Below, piece after piece: positions 41,750 through 48,329 of a DNA stretch of 48,479 nucleotides. Each line of letters opens with the position of its first letter. Positions within the stretch are counted from its first letter, which is position 1. The stretch lies in the NCBI GenBank assembly GCA_009840595.1, contig VXNK01000043.1:1-48479 (forward strand). The letters are read 5' to 3'. Source of the stretch: Rhodospirillaceae bacterium (GTDB lineage: Bacteria; Pseudomonadota; Alphaproteobacteria; Bin65). The notes beneath the pieces are model-generated. The model was given only the letters and a program-made list of their open reading frames with translations. It searched no databases and had not been told where the DNA came from. A program made the position numbers and the translations under genes.

Positions 41750-42685
41750 TCAGGCCGCCGTCTTGCGGAACACCTCCAGCAGGGCGTCCGGCTGGGCGTA
41801 GAAGGGCGAATGGCTGCCGCCCATCCGGTGCACGACGGTCTTGCCGCCGACGCCGGACCCGTCGACCAATTCGACCATCCTGTCCTGTGCTGCCGCCGGG
41901 ATCGCCCGGTCTTCGGCCAGATGGACGTAGTGGCGGGCGACCTTGCCGAATTTCTCCGGCGTGACCGGCGATTTGACGCCGACCGTCTGGGCGACCTCGT
42001 CGCAATGCAGCAGATTGGCGATCGCCGCGAAATGGCCGTCGGTCACGTCGGCGTAGAACGCTTCCTTCGCCGCGGCGACATAGGCGGGATCGGACGATCT
42101 GGGATCGATCCGCAGCGCGCCGATCTTGGCCGGATCGCCCATCACCAGCGGCAGCACCTTGCCGGCCTTGAAGCTGGGATCGCCGAGCATCTCGCCCGGC
42201 GACATGCCGCCGCGCAGCATGAAGGCGGTAAGATAGACGACGGAATGGATCAGGTCGGGAACCGCCTCGGCGACGGCCGAGATCGTGTTGCCGCCCCAGG
42301 AATGGCCGACCAGCACCACCTTGCCGTTGCCGACGCCGGCCGCGCTCTTCACCACGTCGACGACATGGGCGGTGCGCTGCGCCTGGGTGACCTTGGCGAC
42401 CGGCGAGACTTCGGTGGCGAAGGCCTTCTTGTCGAGCGGCCGCTTCAGGAACGAGGCGGGAAACCGGGTGCGCGAGCCGGCGCCGGGTAGATCCACGGCG
42501 AAGGCGGCATGACCGGCCTTGGCGAGCCGGATCGTCATCTCGTTCCAGGTCCAGGCGCCGTGCCAGGAACCGTGCACCAGCACGAAGGCCGGCTTCGCCT
42601 TGCCGGCGGCCCGGGCTCCGGCGGATGCAAGCGCGTAGACGCCGGCGCCCACGGCCCCGGCTTTGAGGATATCGCGGCGGTTCAT
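41750..42685 (-). CDS. Tat-exported alpha/beta hydrolase
   Basis: Probable periplasmic esterase. The 311-residue product starts with a twin-arginine signal (MNRRDILKAGAVGAGVYALA, cleavage near ASAGARA). It continues with the oxyanion segment VHGSWHGAWTW, the nucleophile elbow GHSWGG (S129) and the catalytic His in GGSHSPF (about 292). This resembles the plant-type salicylate and methyl-ester esterases by motif only. The start at 42685 has AGGGAGG 9 bases upstream. It precedes maiA by 79 bases; no functional link is evident. Confidence 0.87.
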   Translation of the reverse strand: MNRRDILKAGAVGAGVYALASAGARAAGKAKPAFVLVHGSWHGAWTWNEMTIRLAKAGHAAFAVDLPGAGSRTRFPASFLKRPLDKKAFATEVSPVAKVTQAQRTAHVVDVVKSAAGVGNGKVVLVGHSWGGNTISAVAEAVPDLIHSVVYLTAFMLRGGMSPGEMLGDPSFKAGKVLPLVMGDPAKIGALRIDPRSSDPAYVAAAKEAFYADVTDGHFAAIANLLHCDEVAQTVGVKSPVTPEKFGKVARHYVHLAEDRAIPAAAQDRMVELVDGSGVGGKTVVHRMGGSHSPFYAQPDALLEVFRKTAA

Positions 42686-42774
42686 GGCGGAAGCCTCCCT
42701 TGATGGTCCGATACCGGATTGTGGTGGGAGCGTCGCCGGATGGCAAGAACGGCGAGTCCCGCGGCCGGAGAAAC

Positions 42775-43452
42775 TCAGAACACCATCTCCATCGGCAGGC
42801 CGCGGGCGTCTTTCGGCGGATTGCAGGGAATCTGACCGTGGCAGCCTAATGCTACACGCGCCGCTGTCCTGCAAAGTGCCAGCGCATCGATAATGTCATC
42901 CCACGCCACGCCGGGGGCAGTAGCCTCGTCAAGCCAACGCAGTACCGTTGCCCGATCAATAAAGCTGGCAAGAGCTTCCAAACGCTCAGTTTCGCCGCCA
43001 GGCTTTTTCTTGGCGAATCTCATTGGTCCACCGGCTACAGCGAAAAAGGATAGTTCGGGGTGACCTTCGCGAAAGGTTCGGCTTCTCTCCGGAGTGATCC
43101 ATTGATCGACCTCGTGGATTTTTGGCGTGATGCCCCACAATTGCTTGGATATCCCAGCGCCGTTACGTTTCGCCCAAGCATTCGCTTCTTCGTATGTCTT
43201 TTTTGAAAGCAATGGTCGCCGCACACCCGTAAAGACGCTGTTGCGTCGCGGGCCAAGCAGGTTGCGCGCAATCTGATCGCAATCCCGCTTTCCGCTCGCC
43301 GGGAGGCCGATCGGAATATCGATCACGACAAAATCCGTTGGAGGAAGTGCATCTAGCATCTTGGCAACAAATGGCGCTTCGAAGCAGCCATCACCATTGC
43401 GCCGGACTACTACCCAGCCCGCCTTACACCCATCGACCCCCGCAACCGACAT
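42775..43452 (-). CDS. DUF429 family protein (predicted RNase H-like nuclease)
   Basis: A 225-residue product with the DUF429 pattern: AGVDGCKAGWVVV with D7, VVIDIPIGLP with D45, CDQIARNLLGPRRNSVFTG, QLWGITPKIHEVDQWI, REGHPELSF and DDIIDALALCRTA. The fold is predicted to be RNase H-like with acidic catalytic residues; biological role is unknown. The start is uncertain: ATG 43452 fits the family best but has no ribosome binding site, while ATG 43524 (adding 24 residues) has GGGAAG at a good distance. Its GC content is clearly lower than its neighbours, suggesting acquisition. Confidence 0.82.
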   Translation of the reverse strand: MSVAGVDGCKAGWVVVRRNGDGCFEAPFVAKMLDALPPTDFVVIDIPIGLPASGKRDCDQIARNLLGPRRNSVFTGVRRPLLSKKTYEEANAWAKRNGAGISKQLWGITPKIHEVDQWITPERSRTFREGHPELSFFAVAGGPMRFAKKKPGGETERLEALASFIDRATVLRWLDEATAPGVAWDDIIDALALCRTAARVALGCHGQIPCNPPKDARGLPMEMVF

Positions 43453-43676
43453 GCCGGGCGTGGATAATGTCGGCAGTAACGGCGGACGGATTTTCGGGTA
43501 GCACGTCATCGCAGCATCCTGCATCGGGAGTGCTTCCCAGACAACCGACCCGCCCCCGCGCTTTAGGAGGCAACGTGACCGCCGCCGGCCCCGCCGTTGC
43601 GCCTCTTCCAGCGCTTGCCTATAAGCGCCGTGCCGCCCGCTCCTCCCCCGCAGCAGCAACCGAACGAGGGACTCGC

Positions 43677-44894
43677 ATGCCCGGTCCGCTGGAAGGACTC
43701 CGCGTTTTCGACCTGACCCGAATCCTCGCCGGCCCGACCGCGACCCAGGTCCTGGCCGACCTCGGCGCCGACGTCATCAAGGTCGAGCGTCCCGGCACCG
43801 GCGACGACGTGCGCGGCTGGGGCCCGCCCTTCCTGAAGGACGCACACGGCGAGGAACTGCTCAACGACAGCGTCTATTTCAACGCGGCGAACCGCAACAA
43901 GCGCTCGGTCACGATCAACCTGGCGACGCCGGAAGGTCAGGGCCTCGCCCGGCGCATGATCGCGCAATGCGATATCCTGTTCGAGAACTACAAGACCGGC
44001 GCGCTGGCGAAATACGGCCTCGCCTACGACGATCTGAAAGACGAATTCCCCGGCCTGATCTACTGTTCGCTCACCGGCTTCGGCCATACCGGCCCGTACG
44101 CCCCGCGCAGCGGCATCGACCTGGTCATCCAGGCGACGGGCGGCATCATGTCGATCACCGGGCCGGAGAGCCAGGAGCCGTGCAAGGTCGGCGTCGGCGT
44201 CGCCGACCTGATGTGCGGCCTCTATTGCAACGTCGGCATCCTGGCCGCGCTGCGCCATCGCGAGCGCACCGGCGAGGGCCAGCACCTCGATATGGCCCTG
44301 CTCGATTCGCAGGTCGCCTGGCTGGTCAACGAGGGCATGAACTATCTGCACACCGGCGAGTCTCCCAGGGCCTGGGGCTCGGCCCATGTCTCGATCGTGC
44401 CCTACCAGGCGTTCCCGGCGTCGGACGGCAGCTTCATTCTCGCGGTGGGCACGGACCGGCAGTTCGTCGCCTTTGCCCGATTCGCAGGCGCGCCGGAACT
44501 GGCGGACGATCCGCGCTTTACCACGAACGCGCTCAGGGTGCGCAACCGGGCGGCCTGCGTCGAGGCGGTCTCGGCGCTGACCCGGCTGAAGCCGCGCGGC
44601 CACTGGCTGGACGGCCTGCCGCCGCTCGGCGTGCCGGTGGCGCCGGTCAACAGCATCGGCGAGACCTTCGAGGATCCGCAGGTCCGCTCGCGCGACATGG
44701 TTGTGGAGATTCCCCACAGCGCGACCGGCAAGCCCGAGCCCTACATCGCCAGCCCGCTCAAGCTGTCGAAGACGCCGCCGGAATACACCCGCCCGGCGCC
44801 GACCGTCGGCGAGCACACCGACGAGGTGCTGGGAGAATTGCTCGGGCTGGACACCGCGGCGGTCGCCGACCTGCGCTGCAAGGGCGTGGTGTAA
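43677..44894 (+). CDS. Class III CoA-transferase (CaiB/BaiF family)
   Basis: Transfers CoA between a CoA thioester and a carboxylic acid through an enzyme-bound anhydride on Asp. The 405-residue product has GLRVFDLTRILAGPTATQ at the start, LGADVIKVERPGTGDD, GLIYCSLTGFGHTGPY, and the catalytic Asp in GVADLMCG (D177), followed by GQHLDMALLD. The ATG at 43677 has AGGG close upstream. Substrate is not identifiable. It is transcribed divergently from the DUF429 gene. Confidence 0.92.
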   Translation: MPGPLEGLRVFDLTRILAGPTATQVLADLGADVIKVERPGTGDDVRGWGPPFLKDAHGEELLNDSVYFNAANRNKRSVTINLATPEGQGLARRMIAQCDILFENYKTGALAKYGLAYDDLKDEFPGLIYCSLTGFGHTGPYAPRSGIDLVIQATGGIMSITGPESQEPCKVGVGVADLMCGLYCNVGILAALRHRERTGEGQHLDMALLDSQVAWLVNEGMNYLHTGESPRAWGSAHVSIVPYQAFPASDGSFILAVGTDRQFVAFARFAGAPELADDPRFTTNALRVRNRAACVEAVSALTRLKPRGHWLDGLPPLGVPVAPVNSIGETFEDPQVRSRDMVVEIPHSATGKPEPYIASPLKLSKTPPEYTRPAPTVGEHTDEVLGELLGLDTAAVADLRCKGVV

Positions 44895-44930
44895 ACAGCG
44901 AACGGCCCCGTCGACACGCCCGGGGCAGGC

Positions 44931-44951
44931 TCCCGATACGGCCCATCGGGA
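44931..44951. terminator. Hairpin between convergent genes
   Basis: TCCCGAT and ATCGGGA, a 7-bp inverted repeat with a 7-base loop, in the 76-base gap between the convergent CoA-transferase and lipoprotein genes. There is no T-run on either side, so function as a terminator is only suggested by position. Confidence 0.35.
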
Positions 44952-44970
44952 CGGCGGTGCGGGCCGCCCG

Positions 44971-45321
44971 TCAGAGGCGGCGATTGACGGCCGCCGTAGC
45001 GGCGTCGGTCAGCCGCCGGCCTTCGAAGACGTAGCCGGCCGCCACCGTCGTGCCGGGCTTGAAGTAACAGCTGACCAGCTTGCGCGTGTTGCTCTGGATA
45101 TAGGTCAGCGTCACGCCCGTGACCCGGCGCCCGCCGAGCGTCCGCTGCGCCTGGGCGGCATCCTCGACGTCGAAGCTGGACTTGTCGGACCCGCTTTCGA
45201 CCAGCACCTGCAATGCCTTTTCGCAGCTTTTCTCTTCCGCCGTCGAAAAAACGCCGGTGGAACAGGCGCCGAGGAGCGCGGCGCCGAACGGCGCCAGGAC
45301 AAGCAGGGGAAGAATGCGCAT
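44971..45321 (-). CDS. Small predicted lipoprotein
   Basis: A 116-residue product with a lipoprotein signal: MRILPLLVLAPFGAALLGAC, lipobox LGAC with C20. The mature part (STGVFSTAEEKSCEKALQVL onward) has a second Cys pair candidate (SCYFKPG) and ends TAAVNRRL. No family is recognised. The upstream open frame belongs to nothing known, and the ATG at 45321 directly gives the signal peptide. It probably sits in the inner or outer membrane facing the periplasm. Confidence 0.75.
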   Translation of the reverse strand: MRILPLLVLAPFGAALLGACSTGVFSTAEEKSCEKALQVLVESGSDKSSFDVEDAAQAQRTLGGRRVTGVTLTYIQSNTRKLVSCYFKPGTTVAAGYVFEGRRLTDAATAAVNRRL

Positions 45322-45454
45322 TCGGGGCCTCGGGCAGCAGCGTAACGTTCCGGAAATACGGGGACCCGAAATATGCGGGAATGGCGGCCGCTGCGCAATG
45401 CCGCGCGGCATCGCCCGACGGCCGTTCCCCGGCAACGCGGCCGCGCCGCGGCGA

Positions 45455-46531
45455 CTATCCCGCACCCGCCAGTTCCGCGAAACGCGCCGCCCCGAGCCCG
45501 GCGGCATCGGCGGCGGCCAGCAACTCCGCCCAGGTGGCCTGGTCGATCCCGATGCCGGCGCGGCTGCGCTGCGCCTTGTGCAGGCGTTCCGGCTCGCCCG
45601 CAACCAGCACCGGTTCGGCCGGATCGGCCGGCGGCGCGGCCTTGACCCAGTCGACGACGGCGGCGGCCTCGGCCAGGAACGGCCCGCGGCCGGCCAGCCT
45701 GTCCGGGTCGATGACGATGGTGAGCATGTTGTTGCGGATGCCGGCGTCGCGCCCGCGCTCCGGCCGGATGGTCATGCCGCCGGTGAGCGCCGCGCCGAGC
45801 AGTTCGGCCATGAGCGCGAGGCCGTAGCCCTTGTGGTCGCCCATCGGCGTCATGGCGCCGGTCGGATCGGCGAACATGACCGAGGGATCGTCCGTCGGCC
45901 GGCCGGCGCTGTCGATCAGCAGGCCGTCCTCCAACCGGCGGCCCTCGTTCATGGCGACGCGGACCTTGCCGAGCGCGACCTTGCTGGTGGCGAAGTCCAG
46001 GACGATGGCCGGCTTGTCCCCGGCGGCGGGCACGGCGATGCAGACCGGGTTGGTCAGGAAGCGGGCGTCGGCGCCGCGGAACGGCGCGACGGTCGCTTCG
46101 TGACCGCCGACATTGACGAACTGGATCGAGACCATGCCGGCGTCGGCGCAGACCTCGCCATAGGTGCCGACCCGCCCGATATGGTGCGCCAGGATCAGGC
46201 CGCTGACCGCGACGCCGGTTTCCCGCGCCCGCTCCAGGGTCCGCCGGGTGATCTCCAACGCCGCGACCTGGCCGTGGCCGCCGCCGGCGTCGCAGACCAG
46301 GAACGGCCCGTCGTCGCGCAGGGTCTCGAGCGGCCGGTTGAGCGCGAGCGTGCCGGCCTGCCAGTTCCGCACATAGAGCGGCATCATGCCGACGCCGTGG
46401 CTGTCGTGGCCCTTGAGATTGGCCTCGACCAGATGATCGGCCACCACCTCCGCCTCGCCGTCGCTGCTCCCCATTTCGGCGAGCATGGCCCGGACAGCGA
46501 TTTTGAAGCTGGCGTGCGGGACGGTCGGCAT
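45455..46531 (-). CDS. LDH2/malate dehydrogenase-family oxidoreductase
   Basis: NAD(P)-dependent 2-hydroxyacid dehydrogenase of the PF02615 group, which is unrelated to classical Rossmann LDH. The 358-residue product has LKGHDSHGVGMMPLYV near residue 40 to 54 and TPMGDHKGYGLALM near 225, both family signatures with the catalytic His. The start MPTVPHASFKIAV at 46531 fits; the 19-residue upstream extension does not. Substrate may be malate, lactate, ureidoglycolate or sulfolactate. It is divergent from the FMN oxidase, 59 bases apart. Confidence 0.88.
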   Translation of the reverse strand: MPTVPHASFKIAVRAMLAEMGSSDGEAEVVADHLVEANLKGHDSHGVGMMPLYVRNWQAGTLALNRPLETLRDDGPFLVCDAGGGHGQVAALEITRRTLERARETGVAVSGLILAHHIGRVGTYGEVCADAGMVSIQFVNVGGHEATVAPFRGADARFLTNPVCIAVPAAGDKPAIVLDFATSKVALGKVRVAMNEGRRLEDGLLIDSAGRPTDDPSVMFADPTGAMTPMGDHKGYGLALMAELLGAALTGGMTIRPERGRDAGIRNNMLTIVIDPDRLAGRGPFLAEAAAVVDWVKAAPPADPAEPVLVAGEPERLHKAQRSRAGIGIDQATWAELLAAADAAGLGAARFAELAGAG

Positions 46532-46590
46532 GGCAGGACACTCGCGCAAGTCACGAAACGGGATGGCCGGCCGCGGCGCCGGCAGCAAAG

Positions 46591-47748
46591 ATGGCCGAAC
46601 TCTCCCGCATTTTGTCCATTGCCGACATGCGCAAGGCGGCGCAGCGCCGGCTGCCGAAGACGATCTTCGATTTCGTCGACGGCGCCGCCGAAGACGAGCT
46701 GGGCAAGGCGCGCAACACCGCCGCGCTCGACGCGGTGCAGGTGACGCCCAACTACCTGGTCGACATCCGCGAGCGCAGCCAGAAAACGGCGCTGTTCGGG
46801 CAGACCTGGGACCGCCCGGTCGGCATCGCGCCCACCGGCATGAGCAACCTGGTCTGGCCCGACGCCGACCTGTGCCTGGCGCGTGCGGCGCTGGCGGCGA
46901 ACGTGCCCTGCATCCTCAGCACGGCGGCGACCACCTCGATCGAGGACTTCGGCACGGCGGCGGAGGGCCGGTTCTGGTTCCAGCTCTACGCCCAGAGCGA
47001 CCGGGAGACCAACCTCGACCTGATCCGCCGGGCGCAGGAAGCCGGGGCGCAGGCGCTGGTGCTCACCGTCGACGCGCCCTGGCCCGGCAAGCGCGAGCGC
47101 GACCTGCGCAACGGCTTCAGCGTGCCGTTCAGGATGACGCCGAAAATGCTGCTGGACGGCGCGCTGCACCCGCGCTGGGCCCTGCGTTTCCTGGCCAACC
47201 CGACGCCGCGCCTCGCCACCATCGCCGCCTATGTGCCGGAAAATGCCGACGCCCGGACCCTCGCCGCCTTCATGGCGGCGCGCATTTCGCAGGCCCTGAC
47301 CTGGGACGACCTGGCCTGGCAGCGCGACGCCTTCGACGGGCCGTTCCTGCTCAAAGGGCTGCAATCGCCGGCCGACGCCGTGCGGGCGAAGGAACTGGGC
47401 GTGGACGGCATCATCGTTTCCAACCACGGCGGACGGCAGCTCGACTCCGCCCCGGCGCCGGTCGGCGTCCTGCCCGCGATCCGCGCCGCCGTCGGGCCGG
47501 AGATGGCGCTGATCCTGGACAGCGGCATCCGGCGCGGCTCCCATATCGGCCGGGCGCTGGCGCTGGGCGCGGATTTCACCCTGGTCGGCCGCGCGACGCT
47601 GTACGGCGCCGCTGTAGCCGGCCGGCCCGGCGCCGCCCGCGCGCTCGACATCCTGCGCGATGAACTGGACCGCTTCCAGGCCCAGACCGGCTGCCCGGAC
47701 ATCGGCGACATCGGCAGGCTGGAGGCCGCGCTGACGGCGGCGGCGTAA
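46591..47748 (+). CDS. FMN-dependent alpha-hydroxy acid dehydrogenase
   Basis: Flavin enzyme of the L-lactate dehydrogenase (LldD), glycolate oxidase and mandelate dehydrogenase family, oxidising an L-2-hydroxyacid to the keto acid. The 385-residue product shows PTGMSNLVWPDAD, FQLYAQSDRE, the FMN lysine K255 in LLKGLQSPADA, and the catalytic SNHGGRQLD (H279 and R282), followed by LDSGIRRGSHI. The ribosome binding site is weak (GCAAAG). Its divergent neighbour works on the same kind of substrate with another cofactor. Confidence 0.93.
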   Translation: MAELSRILSIADMRKAAQRRLPKTIFDFVDGAAEDELGKARNTAALDAVQVTPNYLVDIRERSQKTALFGQTWDRPVGIAPTGMSNLVWPDADLCLARAALAANVPCILSTAATTSIEDFGTAAEGRFWFQLYAQSDRETNLDLIRRAQEAGAQALVLTVDAPWPGKRERDLRNGFSVPFRMTPKMLLDGALHPRWALRFLANPTPRLATIAAYVPENADARTLAAFMAARISQALTWDDLAWQRDAFDGPFLLKGLQSPADAVRAKELGVDGIIVSNHGGRQLDSAPAPVGVLPAIRAAVGPEMALILDSGIRRGSHIGRALALGADFTLVGRATLYGAAVAGRPGAARALDILRDELDRFQAQTGCPDIGDIGRLEAALTAAA

Positions 47749-47799
47749 CCGCCGGCCCGCTGCCGCAGCCGGCCCGCCTCCGCAACCGGACCGGGCGCG

Positions 47800-47827
47800 C
47801 CGCGGGACATGCCCCGCGGGACATGCC
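47800..47827 (+). repeat. Tandem 14-base repeat and hairpin after the FMN oxidase
   Basis: CCGCGGGACATGCC occurs twice in direct succession (47800 to 47813 and 47814 to 47827). The unit also allows the hairpin CCGCGGG / CCCGCGG with a 6-base loop, so it may act as a transcript end for the oxidase gene 52 bases upstream. Confidence 0.6.
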
Positions 47828-47828
47828 G

Positions 47829-47858
47829 ATGTGTCATGAAATGTCATGATTTGTCATG
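47829..47858 (+). repeat. TGTCATG iteron array, copy 1
   Basis: 30-base repeat identical to 47935 to 47964. It consists of three TGTCATG units starting at 47832, 47842 and 47852, exactly 10 bases apart, so all three face the same side of the helix. TCATGA inside each unit is palindromic. It looks like a protein binding array; the protein is unknown. Confidence 0.8.
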
Positions 47859-47900
47859 GCGCTTCGGGCTCGCACCGAACACAACACCGTGTCGCCCCGG

Positions 47901-47915
47901 ACCCCAATTCGGGGT
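47901..47915. repeat. REP-like short palindrome between the iteron arrays
   Basis: ACCCC AATTC GGGGT inside the segment GTCGCCCCGGACCCC then GGGGTGACGA. Palindromes ending in GGGGTGACG are a common type of dispersed intergenic repeat in alphaproteobacteria, so this is probably one copy of such a family. Only one copy is seen here. Confidence 0.4.
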
Positions 47916-47934
47916 GACGAGGGAGGGGGTTCGG

Positions 47935-47964
47935 ATGTGTCATGAAATGTCATGATTTGTCATG
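47935..47964 (+). repeat. TGTCATG iteron array, copy 2
   Basis: Second exact copy of the 30-base repeat, 106 bases after the first. Units start at 47938, 47948 and 47958. It directly precedes the TetR-like site at 47990. Confidence 0.8.
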
Positions 47965-47989
47965 TTCCGCCGCATCCTATCCAGTGAAC

Positions 47990-48005
47990 TAGACAGACCG
48001 TTCTA
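47990..48005. promoter_or_regulatory. TetR-operator-like imperfect palindrome
   Basis: TAGACAGACCGTTCTA, with outer half-sites TAGA and TCTA. It resembles operators of TetR-family repressors of the AGACNGNCNGTCT type. No tetR gene is in the window, so the regulator would be encoded beyond the right edge or elsewhere. Confidence 0.35.
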
Positions 48006-48152
48006 TCCATCGTGTTTTTTGCATTCCGATCCCTCCGCCCGAAACGCCCCGCCGGCCCAAAACCGCCGAAAACCGCCGACCGGACGCCTGCCCGGCCCCG
48101 GCTCTTGGGAGGAAAAAATGGAAAAAAGGAATACATTCATCAAATAGTCCAT
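48003..48152 (-). CDS. Doubtful 49-residue ORF downstream of the LexA-type promoter
   Basis: Starts MDYLMNVFLFSIFSSQ, a short hydrophobic N-terminus, followed by a Gly/Arg-rich part ending ECKKHDG. It is the first ATG-started frame of notable length after the promoter at 48299 to 48329 on the same strand. No ribosome binding site is convincing, and composition of the second half is like that of random GC-rich DNA. Listed because small SOS-induced membrane peptides are known in alphaproteobacteria (SidA in Caulobacter); resemblance to them is not shown. Confidence 0.2.
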   Translation of the reverse strand: MDYLMNVFLFSIFSSQEPGPGRRPVGGFRRFWAGGAFRAEGSECKKHDG

Positions 48153-48171
48153 GCGGTTCTGAATTTTTTCC
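48107..48171 (+). promoter_or_regulatory. Strong ribosome binding site, 9-codon ORF and alternative hairpins
   Basis: GGGAGG (48107 to 48112), 5 bases, then an ATG at 48118 opening a 9-residue ORF (MEKRNTFIK, stop at 48145 to 48147). GGAAAAAA occurs twice, at 48111 and 48120, and TTTTTTCC at 48164 to 48171 can pair with either. The first pairing hides the ribosome binding site and start codon; the second leaves the site free. This has the layout of a leader-peptide switch, but no downstream gene is seen. Confidence 0.35.
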
Positions 48172-48298
48172 GGTGGGGTGCGGAGGCCAGCGAAAACCGC
48201 CAGCGCCGCCCGGTCGCCTGCAAAACCGGAAAACGCCACCCGGACGCCGATTCTGGCCCGGCCCGAAACCCAACTGCGCTCTGGACGTAGCGTGGAAT

Positions 48299-48313
48299 GT
48301 TCATATAATGTTC
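48299..48313. promoter_or_regulatory. LexA (SOS) box, GTTC-N7-GTTC
   Basis: GTTCATATAATGTTC matches exactly the direct-repeat LexA site known in alphaproteobacteria (GTTC-N7-GTTC, or GAAC-N7-GAAC on the other strand). It lies over the -10 region of the promoter described next. No DNA repair gene is in the window. Confidence 0.65.
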
Positions 48314-48329
48314 GATCCACGGATGTCAA
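48301..48329 (-). promoter_or_regulatory. Promoter with perfect TTGACA overlapped by the LexA box
   Basis: Minus-strand TTGACA (48329 to 48324) with TATATG or TATGAA at a 16- to 18-base spacing. A weaker plus-strand promoter can be read in the same place: TGGACG, 16 bases, TATAAT at 48304 to 48309. Transcription could therefore go either way. Confidence 0.55.

Noticed and set aside
47829..47964. CRISPR array
   Set aside because: Only two copies of the 30-base unit, which is itself built of short tandem units, with one 76-base spacer and no cas genes.
47962..48147. 61-codon plus-strand frame ending in MEKRNTFIK
   Set aside because: Starts inside the iteron array, crosses the TetR-like site and has no ribosome binding site. 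The strong site serves only the last nine codons.
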